NCBI GenBank assembly: GCA_037367355.1
Contig: CM074704.1
Location: forward strand, 2,170,001 to 2,234,000
Length of the DNA stretch: 64,000 bases
Direction: 5' to 3'
From: Neoscytalidium dimidiatum
Lineage: Eukaryota > Ascomycota > Dothideomycetes > Botryosphaeriales > Botryosphaeriaceae
The notes under the pieces are model-generated. The model was not told the DNA's origin. It searched no databases and saw only the letters and a program-made list of their open reading frames with translations. Of the stretch, positions 56,047 through 64,000 are shown piece after piece. Numbering within the stretch: the first letter of the stretch is position 1; each line of letters opens with the position of its first letter. Both the position numbers and the translations under genes were made by a program.

Positions 56047-59000
56047 TCAGAGCCTCTCCGGCGCCCCGGGGTTATCGAGGTTGCCGAGAATGTGCTCTGG
56101 TGGAATGCGACTCATGTTGGCATTCTTGTCTCCCATCTGAGTGGGAGCCGGTACGTAGCCTTCACGCTTCCTGCGGATGCGTTCGGCTGCGATACCAGCG
56201 ACAACCAGGAGCATAATTAGGGCCAGTGAGATCGCTAGCGCGATCAACACAACCAAGCCGAGCGCAAGGTTGCCACCTAAAAGTACATCAGTGTCTCTAA
56301 AAGACGTCCACCACCTCTGGAGAACTTACCACTTGATCTGAAGACATTCTGGGGCTTCTCAACGAAGACTCGCGACAGGCTGCCTTGGCCATTGCTTGCG
56401 GTGGTAGAGAGTATGAAAGGTTGGAAGCTGGTGCCGTTGTAGACGACTGCCGACGCGTTTCCGAATCCAGGAAGGTTCAGCTCGCCTAGAACCATGAGAA
56501 TCTTGTCCTTATCAATGTTGTCACTTGAATCATGGTTCTCGGATACAGAGAAGACCTGGAGGCCGCGAACGATTGAGCCTTCGCCAAGATCTTGTCCAAC
56601 TGATATCCAGTCGTCGGTGCTCTTGCCGGTCAGCATGACAAAGGCAGAGCCATTGGAGGCTGTACCAGCGACCCAGAACTGGGTTCCGTCACTGTTTGCT
56701 GCGGTAATAGCATCAACGGGGCCGGGAACCTGCTCAGACCCGGGCAAAGTCTGGAACGCCGAATCCTTAGCTCTGTAGGTGACCAGCGCCGTGGTATTGT
56801 CATCCACAGTGAGGTTACCGCCAAGAATCAGTTCGTTCTGTGTGACCCAAAGCATGGTAGAAACTGAGCCAGAGAGGCCACTCCCGGGATTGACCCATTG
56901 CCCGCGGTCGGTCGCGTAGACGCAGAGCGCAGGGCATCCGAAAGCACCGGCGGAGTCGAATTCACCACCTACGTATACGTCGTCTGAGCTTGGCCGGGGT
57001 GCGACGACATTGACGGAGACCTCGCCATCGGTGCGGGCTAGTGCCTGAGGTTGAGTGGCTGAAAAGTCGGCCGTGACAAGGCTGTAGGAGAAGAGACCAT
57101 TGAGATTCGTGCCACTAGCGTTACCAGTAAATCTTCCGCCAACCCAAAGAATTGAGTCTGCTGTTTGAGTGGCTAGGGTTACAATAGTAGCGGAAGCATC
57201 CAGCTGGTCGCTGAGGCCGGTAACCTGGTTAGAGTTGGAAGTGTTGACGAACAGTAGGTTGTTGACCTCGGAGCCATCCGAAGCCGTAGCAGCGAAGTGC
57301 CCTCCGATGATTGTGATGTTGAGATTGCTCTGTTCGTAGACCAGACCTGTAACGACACCTGTGACGTTCTGATTGCTTGTTGAACGCTTGGCTAGGCTTG
57401 AAGTTGACGATGCCTGGGGCTCGATGGAGATAGGGTAGCGCTGCAGGCCGAGCTGTTTCGAGTTGATCAGGCCAACGGTGCCACTCGCTTCAAGAGCCTG
57501 AGACGAGACAGCTCCGGCGAACAAGGGGTCAGCATCGGGCACATCCGTCCAAGCAGTGAGCTGACCAGACACAGCGATAGTCTGGATGTCCAGATTGTGC
57601 ACCCAGTTGCCTCTCGAGGGCGACCAAATGGCTATACCAGCGACAGGGAAAGTCTTGTTCTCGCCAAACTCCCTGACTCCAGTGATATCGCCGCTCAAGG
57701 CAATGACATCTTCCGGTTCGTCACTAGTCAAATTCAACGACAGAGGGATGATGTGGGAAACGGTTCCGTTGACACCGGCACCAAGAGCAGACCAGGTATT
57801 ATCCGATGTTGAGTACACGGCGACGCTGCTCAAGCCCTCCACGTTACCAGTGGCGGTATTGGAGAAGTTGCCGCCGACGAAGAGGTCCGTACCATTGATG
57901 TAGAGGGCATGGACTTCTCCGTTCAGACCACTGTCTGCAAGGCTAACAGTGGTGTTGTCTCTGATGGCGAAAATGTAGCTGAAGTTGCTGTTTGAGAAGT
58001 TACCACCAACGTAGATTGCTCTATCATCAGTGACCATCGTGTTAATGCCTGCAGAATTGCTGAGCTCCATTCCTGCAGAGTCGATGACCGAAGCCGAAAA
58101 GTCATCGCTGACTGTGGCAAGGTCGGGGTTGTACTCAAAGAGCCCGTTGAGACCACCAGCCGTAGCGCTCATGAGTTCGAAACGCACCCGTTGAGCGACA
58201 ACAGTAAGAGGTCCACTTTGTCCATCAGCCGGTGTGAGTGTAACAGAAGGACGGAACGAGCCGGATATCGCATCGACATAACCATAGTAGATCGTGTCAT
58301 ACTTGTCGTAGTCGTTCGTCTGGAACAAGGTCGTTGAAATAGGAGCACTTGCAGTGCTGGTGCCATTCGTCATGGTTCCTGTTATGTTGACTTGTCCACG
58401 AGTCGAGCAAGTACCATCCTGCAGACATCCAGGGGTGTACAAGCGCACGGTGTAATTGCCAGACTGTTGAATATTTGGTTGGAAAACGACTTGCGCAGAG
58501 CTGGTGTTTACAGTCTCGCCTATGGGGAAGGTGGCAACGAGCCATTCAGAGCTGCTGTTCTCAGATGCATGGGGAGTCCAAGGACCAGTGTTCGTAGCAG
58601 CGGCAGACATACTAGCACTATCGCAAGTAGGCTGGTTGAAATCGTTGATGGCGAACGCATATATGTCGTCCTGAAACAGCTCGATTCCTGCAAGACCACC
58701 GCCATCACCGTACCATTCGGAAATGTCGATGCGGAAAGAGTTCATGCCGACTCTGTTAACGAAATGGAAGTCTTGGTATGTCGTGTTGCCCTCTGGAAGC
58801 GGGCAACGAGCGTCGCAGGTGATATTGTTGCCCTCGGAATCAACATGCGTAAAGTTCATGATACCACCATCAGGAAGAGCAGTGTAGCGCCAAGTCTTGG
58901 TCCCACGGCCATCCTGGTTGGTGTTGTAGAGGCGAAGCTTGGTAGGTTGAAATCCAAATCCGAATTCTGCCAGCCAGTTTCCTGGTGAGTTGTCTTCTAA

Positions 59001-59807
59001 TAGCCAGACATTTCCAGATCCACCCTGTCCATCCTTGCAAATGATGTTCCGGGGGTCACTAAAACCAGACTGGGAGGATGAGGCCACTGCGGAAATGTTA
59101 CCAGAACCCAAGGGAATGACCTGCTGGTCCTTCTGCTTCGGCGTCGTCGTGTTTCCCAGGCCATCAAATGACCCTCCAAACACAATATGTCCATCGGGAC
59201 TCTTGACAATAGAAGAAACGGGTCCGTTGAATCCAGCAAAAGGGAGATTGGTCCATCCATCAACCCAGGCAATAGCGTTCGTGGAGTTCGCGGCTGAAAA
59301 GGTGCCGCCGACGTAAACGGTTCCAGAATCCGAGTCGCAGTACAAGCTCTTGACGTTGCCCGTCAGTCCCTCCAACGGCGTGATGGCGGACGTGTTTGGG
59401 TTGAAAAGCGCGACACCCTGCGTCTCGACGTTGCCTAAGCTGGTGAAGTTTCCTCCGATGACGATGCCTTCCAGGGTTCCATCCTTCACAAAAGAACACA
59501 TGGCTTCGATGTTCGCGTCACCGACGGCGAGGTTCGTGAAGGCGCCATTCGGAAAGCGGCCCAGGACGGCCTGGCTGCCATTGGTAAGGTAGGTGTTTTG
59601 CTCTTGGCCGACCCATTCGTAAATGGAGAGCGCGTCGAAATTACCGGCGAGCGCGACGCGGCCAAGTTCGGAAATGTCGATGTTTGGCGAGTCAACGGGG
59701 GTGAAGGACACGGCGTGGGCTGCAGGAACGCCGACCAGGGCCGCGGTGAGTAGAGCCGTCGCAGACTTGCCGGCCGACATGCCTGGCGATGAGGAAGGGG
59801 TCCTCAT
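56047..59807 (-). CDS. rax2: RAX2-type cortical polarity marker
   Basis: Cell-surface membrane protein that marks growth or bud sites and works with Rax1. Exons 59807-56330 and 56276-56047 give 1235 residues, close to yeast Rax2 (1220). An N-terminal signal sequence (about 14-32, around ATALLTAALVGVPAAHA) precedes a very long extracellular part. That part has repeated Kelch-like blades of the form VYVGGTF, IVFGGSFDGLG, IYVGGNFSNS, LFVGGNFSN and VYVGGEFDSAG, and many N-glycosylation sites. The second exon encodes the single membrane helix (VVLIALAISLALIMLLVVAG) and a short cytosolic tail ending RIPPEHILGNLDNPGAPERL. The intron is phase 1, splitting the ectodomain from the anchor. Confidence 0.95.
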
Positions 59808-61535
59808 GGCCTGAGCCGGCGGCGACGGGGTGTGGTGGGCGAGAGGCAGTGCGGAGCGAGGGCGCGTCGTGGTTGTGGAGAAGTTGGAGAGGGCTCAGTG
59901 GTGACGGAAGCACGACATGCCGGGGCGGAAAGCTGGTCGTAAGGTACCCGGCGCGCAAACGGGAGGTGATGAAGTAACTGGGGCCTACGGCGAATGGGAA
60001 GCGGCGCGCAGGGTCGGAAACAAGGCGGGCCCGGGATGGAGGCGCAGGGGAAGGGCTGATGTGCGACGTGGCGCTGGTAACGAGTGACTGTGGGTGAGAA
60101 AGTTCGAGACGCAGGAAAAGCAAAGAGAACGGCGGACGTCGTCGGACGTGCGAGTCGGTCGTGGAGACGGAGAGGACGCAGATGGAGTTCAAGATCTCCT
60201 CTGCAGCGCGCAGAGTCAGCGGCGCGCTGGGGGCCTTCGCAAAACAGCCTGAGACGCTCGCGCCAAGCACAGGTTAGATGAGCTCCTGAGCGGCCTGAGC
60301 CACGGCCGACGCGACAGTGTCGGCTTAAGGGCCCACTTCGCGCCCGCGCACGGAGGCCCCCGGGGCCTGCAGCGCACGGTACGGAACGCTAGCCCTTGAC
60401 AGGCCGCTGCTCGGTGATACGCCAGCTGCATCTGCAGCGAGTGACACTGCCAGCCAGCGCCGCCGCCCACGCCAACGCCAGCGCGACCGTTGGGTGCGCG
60501 CGCCGCAAGGGAGCCAGATGCCGTGCTGCTCCACGCTGCCGCTCCACGCTACACCTACATGTGCCTGGCGCCTCCCCAGGCCACTCTATCCCAACCTCGC
60601 CGGCCGCGCGCCGCCTACGCCGCCCTACCAAGCGTGCGCCGCTCTGGAGCTCGTGTGCGCGGACATCCCGGATGTGCTCATTACTTGAGCGCTCTGTCGG
60701 GGCCAGGCCTTCCCAGAACCAGCCAATGGCAGCGCCGCTCCTCGCTGGGCGATGCTGCAGCAACCGGCATCTTCCTCTGCTCCCCATCAGCCCTCCCGCG
60801 GTGCCTGCCTCAACCTTATACGTCTGCTGCATGCAATTCGTACATACAGGAGATCGCATCCGCGCGTGGTCATCAAACTGGCTTCGCCTCAGGAGCCGTT
60901 AATTGGCGATCTGCAGTGCGGCCGATCTGGAAGCTTCGCACATGCCCGACTCCACTGTTCTTTGCACTAGTACTACTTACCGAGTCGCCGCGCCCTCCCC
61001 GAACCGTTCTCTTGCAGCCTGCATCATGTGCAGCCGCTCTGTTCGAGCAACAAAGCAGCGCATTTCCAAGACGATGTCTCGCACAGGGGACAGCCACCAC
61101 GGAAACAGAGGCGCGCTGTGCGACGTGTGCCACCCCAGCCTGCCCGCGAGCACTGGCCTCGCAGAACCACCAACCTCCCTACTGTCGTCTTGTACGTCCC
61201 TTTAAGAAGCTCATCGGCGGGCATTGATGACTTAAGAGGCAAAAACATATGCAAGAAAGACTCAGTCCATACTATCTAGTGATTCCGGTGGCAGCCGGCT
61301 GTCCCGATCTTAGGCTCGTCCTGAACCAATCTGTTGGAGAACTCAATTCTAGCAGCATTTCGATAAACACAGCATCATTGTGCAGGGAACTCCTGTACCA
61401 CAGTCTCAAATGCGCATGCGCTGCACGATCGGGCGCATCCTTGTAAAGAGTACCACGCCTTCCCACCCAATCCATCAGCCATTCTCGTGAAGTCGTTACA
61501 AGCATCGCGTCGTAAGAGGTGCATTAGCCACCGGT
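59808..61535. promoter_or_regulatory. RAX2 promoter region and LanC-like 3' flank
   Basis: 1.7 kb. A CCAAT box in AGCCAATGGC context lies at 60723-60727. A 245-codon frame at 60490-61227 (plus) starts with TTG and has no domain; it is not called. Confidence 0.5.
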
Positions 61536-62672
61536 CTAGATGTCATTGAAGCCCAAGAACCTCTTCTCGAGATGCTTGTCGGCCACGGCCCACGTCCATG
61601 CCCGCCCTGCCTCTCCGCACCACAATGCGGACGCGTCGTCCGATTTCTCCATCATGCCATCTTTGTCCATCTGCTTGATCTCGTGGCCGGTAGTGAAGGT
61701 GAGGAAATGCTCGAACTCGGGATCTTCGAGCGCGAGCGCGTTGCCAGAGATACCGTGACACAAGCAAGGCTCCTTAGTTAGAAGGCCACGCTCGAGGATG
61801 CATGCCTGACCTCGTTTGATCGCCCGGTCAATGCGGTCTTGCATCTTGGGGAAGTACTGCTTGATCGACTGGAGTGATGCAACGACTCCAGGAGCACCGT
61901 GGCAGAATTGCACAAGACGGTCTTTTCCTGGTGGAATGGAAGAAGGCCAGTTGCCGCTATCGTATTGATAGCTCAGGACCGCTCCCAAATCCGCCTCCAG
62001 CTTTGGTGCCATGCCGGGATCCGTGAGCACGATCTGCGCAATGATACCTATCGTGCCGTGTACTGCACCAAGATAGGCCTTGCCATGCCATTTCCAGGGC
62101 CGAGGAGACTCCATGATTGCGTCGATGACCTCATCGCTGGTGTCGTCGATGAGCTCCTTGGTCGTCTCGTCGTCCTCAAATGAAGCTCTAACGAGCCGCA
62201 GGAGGTAGAGGTAGCCCGCACGGCCGTATAGCCATTCATTCCCAGCTTCCTCATCAGCTGCAATAGCGGCGTAGTTGCACAACTCCTTGGCCATCTCTGC
62301 GTCCTTTGCAGAGGCGGCGCCAAGTGCAAGGAGAGCCATGATGTCGTCGGCCACTCCGCATCTTTGGACTGTTGGTCCGGGATAGCTCTTCATGTGCTTT
62401 TGAGCGAGCTCAAGGTAGGCAGCAGACCAGGAGCCCAGCGGATAGTCACCGATTGTCATTTCTGGATACAGCTGCTGCAAGCGGAAGAAAAGGAAAGACA
62501 CGCTGGTCGGGCCATAGTAGAGACCACCTCCCGGCGGTATCTTTTCGGGAGGGTAATCGTTGACTAAGCGGACCAGGGAGGCCGTCAGCTGCTTGTAGGG
62601 GTCCCTTCGAGAAAGAGGCTGGTCGTTGCGAAAGTAGCGCGGGAGGGCCTTCGGTTGCGCCGCGGTAGTCAT
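61536..62672 (-). CDS. LanC-like protein (LANCL family)
   Basis: Single exon, 378 residues, a length close to animal LANCL proteins (about 400). The double alpha-barrel motifs are present: LYGRAGYLYLL, KWHGKAYLGAVHGTIGI, QFCHGAPGVV and CLCHGISGNA. The three expected zinc ligands are visible at about Cys257, Cys305 and His306. No lanthipeptide precursor or dehydratase gene is nearby, so a peptide-antibiotic role is unlikely; animal LANCL enzymes add glutathione to dehydroamino acids in damaged proteins, which is a reasonable hypothesis here. The ATG at 62672 starts MTTAAQPKALPRYF; a TTG-started extension to 62804 is not credible. It is tandem with OGG1, both on the minus strand. Confidence 0.94.
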   Translation of the reverse strand: MTTAAQPKALPRYFRNDQPLSRRDPYKQLTASLVRLVNDYPPEKIPPGGGLYYGPTSVSFLFFRLQQLYPEMTIGDYPLGSWSAAYLELAQKHMKSYPGPTVQRCGVADDIMALLALGAASAKDAEMAKELCNYAAIAADEEAGNEWLYGRAGYLYLLRLVRASFEDDETTKELIDDTSDEVIDAIMESPRPWKWHGKAYLGAVHGTIGIIAQIVLTDPGMAPKLEADLGAVLSYQYDSGNWPSSIPPGKDRLVQFCHGAPGVVASLQSIKQYFPKMQDRIDRAIKRGQACILERGLLTKEPCLCHGISGNALALEDPEFEHFLTFTTGHEIKQMDKDGMMEKSDDASALWCGEAGRAWTWAVADKHLEKRFLGFNDI

Positions 62673-63390
62673 GGTGGAAGTTGGATTTGCAGTTGACGTA
62701 CGCAACCGGATTGAGGGGTTGTTAGCCGCTGTGAAGCTGCACGGGATGCAGATCAGAATGTTTGGCGCAGAAGCTTGGTGATGCTGTCGGGTCAGTGCCG
62801 CCAACGGAAGGGAGGCTGTGACGTAATGGGGTGGGCTGCTGCCTCAGGTCAGGAAAGGTCAACACGCGTTCCCTTGCTGTGCCGTAAATTGAGAGAGCTG
62901 CGGTGAGTGAGGGATGAAACTGCTCGCAGGTTGAAGATATTTAGTCTGAACCTTGACTTGGTGGTGAGGAGGCGAGGTGGGTTAAAGGTGAACTTGGTCG
63001 TTTTTCGAGAAGGCTGGAGGTTGTTGGGCTGCGTCGCTGCGACGGCGATCCAGGCTGTCTCGTTCGCCGATGATCCTGCCCCGCGACTTGTTTCAACCCG
63101 GAAGTCTAACCTAAAACTGCCCACCCAGCCACTTTAATGGCCTTCCTCGCTGCACGTCCAGGCTTCCGGAAATTCATTACATCGAAATTATGCCGCCTGC
63201 TGACTCCCCGTTCCCTTCGTGCGAAGGGTATGTTGCGGCCAACGGCGTAGTGAAAACCGTACAGCCGATGGCCGAGTATGCATCAAGCTTGCGTAATTAG
63301 GAATCTCAATCAACGTGATTTAACCTCCTAAGAAGTCCATTGGTTTAATCCGGATATTTCATTGACAGGTCGTTGCACACATAGAGCATA
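62673..63390. promoter_or_regulatory. LanC-like promoter and OGG1 3' flank
   Basis: 718 bases between two tandem minus-strand genes. Frames here have no domain. Confidence 0.55.
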
Positions 63391-64000
63391 TCAATATTCC
63401 CGCGCGCTTCTCGTTGTTCTTCTGACTCTCTTGACCTCCTTCTCCTTCACTTCGAGAACAGAATGTTCTTCCTCTGCCTCTCTCTTTACTCTCTTGCTTA
63501 CTGCCTTCTTCGTCGTCGTTTTTTCCACTACCGTTGCTCCATCAGGGTCTGATTTGATGGTCGTCTTCTCATCTCTTGTCTCCACTTTAGCTACCAGTCG
63601 CTCAGAAAATGCTCTCAGATCAGCTGTGAACAGTACGGAATGGGCCCACCCGGCCTCTTTGCCCCATAAGCTACGGAATTTGTTTGCGACGGCGTCGTAC
63701 GTCGCTTTGGTTAAGCTGGTGTGCTTGCCCTTTCCGAACTTGTAGTCTCGTTGCGCAATTTGCCACACTGGTTCAATGTCAGTGAAAGAACATGCGGGTT
63801 TCCATTTGCTGTCTTGCTCACCATGAGTGTCAACCGGCACGGCTTCTCCCCAACCGAGACCCATAAGACAGACACAGTCAGCCACCTTTGGCCCCACACC
63901 TTGCAAAGCAAGTAGCTGTTCATGAGCAGATCTATAACCTTCACGGCCACTCTCCACAAAATCTCCAGCTGGGCGAGCTTCGGTCCCCAATACGGGACTT
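63391..64000 (-). CDS. ogg1: 8-oxoguanine DNA glycosylase OGG1, 5' part outside window
   Basis: Base-excision repair enzyme that removes 8-oxoguanine paired with C; a bifunctional glycosylase/lyase. Visible exons are 64000 (edge) to 63822 and 63767-63391. The helix-hairpin-helix motif [18 protein letters not shown] contains the catalytic Lys, and VPVDTH the catalytic Asp. The intron (donor GTGAGC, phase 1) joins DTH to [13 protein letters not shown] exactly as in homologues. The last 70 residues are lysine-rich, with KRVKR and KRVRR clusters that may be a nuclear signal. The N-terminal two thirds, including the substrate pocket, lie beyond the right edge. An additional intron upstream of 63990 cannot be excluded. 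Confidence 0.94.
   Translation of the reverse strand, partial: SPVLGTEARPAGDFVESGREGYRSAHEQLLALQGVGPKVADCVCLMGLGWGEAVPVDTHGEQDSKWKPACSFTDIEPVWQIAQRDYKFGKGKHTSLTKATYDAVANKFRSLWGKEAGWAHSVLFTADLRAFSERLVAKVETRDEKTTIKSDPDGATVVEKTTTKKAVSKRVKREAEEEHSVLEVKEKEVKRVRRTTRSAREY

Noticed and set aside
60490..61227. 245-codon plus-strand frame upstream of RAX2
   Set aside because: Starts with TTG, no domain, Arg/Ala/Pro-rich composition; overlapping frames on other strands are equally open.

Overview
This is ascomycete (Pezizomycotina-type) nuclear DNA. The genes are broken by short introns, mostly about 50-100 bp, with GTAAGT/GTGAGT-like donors and CAG/TAG acceptors. Several families are typical of filamentous fungi: a TamA/DAL81-type Zn2Cys6 factor, a RAX2 polarity protein, a DapB-type dipeptidyl aminopeptidase and a sugar porter with ten exons. 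I cannot place it below subphylum; a Dothideomycete is only a guess. I assigned 21 protein-coding genes, 17 with a recognisable family. The exon structures were built by hand from reading frame, splice sites and family motifs.

Left part (1-27 kb). A GH3 beta-glucosidase runs off the left edge. A sparse stretch of almost 6 kb follows, then the tamA-like regulator, ERV46 (ER-Golgi cargo receptor), a SulP sulfate permease and, divergent from it, the mitotic-exit GAP BUB2. From 21.0 to 27.3 kb there is no convincing gene, but this desert holds a 137-bp solo LTR with a perfect 5-bp target duplication.

Middle part (27-46 kb). This part is dense with housekeeping genes: DapB, RNA polymerase II subunit RPB7 head-to-head with the MPO1 dioxygenase, mitochondrial ATP synthase alpha, two fungal proteins of unknown role, and two TFIID subunits (TAF3-like and TAF7) transcribed divergently from one 326-bp promoter. 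A second solo LTR (248 bp, GGATA duplication) lies between MPO1 and ATP1.

Right part (46-64 kb). The ten-exon sugar transporter faces the NAD(P)H-hydrate dehydratase gene head-to-head, and each contains a GC-AG intron. Then come two small unknown genes, RAX2, a LanC-like protein, and the 3' part of the DNA glycosylase OGG1 running off the right edge.

There is no secondary-metabolite cluster, intact transposon, tRNA or rRNA gene that I can support. The best unlisted structures are the two solo LTRs, the two GC-AG introns, the TAF3/TAF7 bidirectional promoter, and an A/T hairpin next to the 5' splice site of an unusually long intron.
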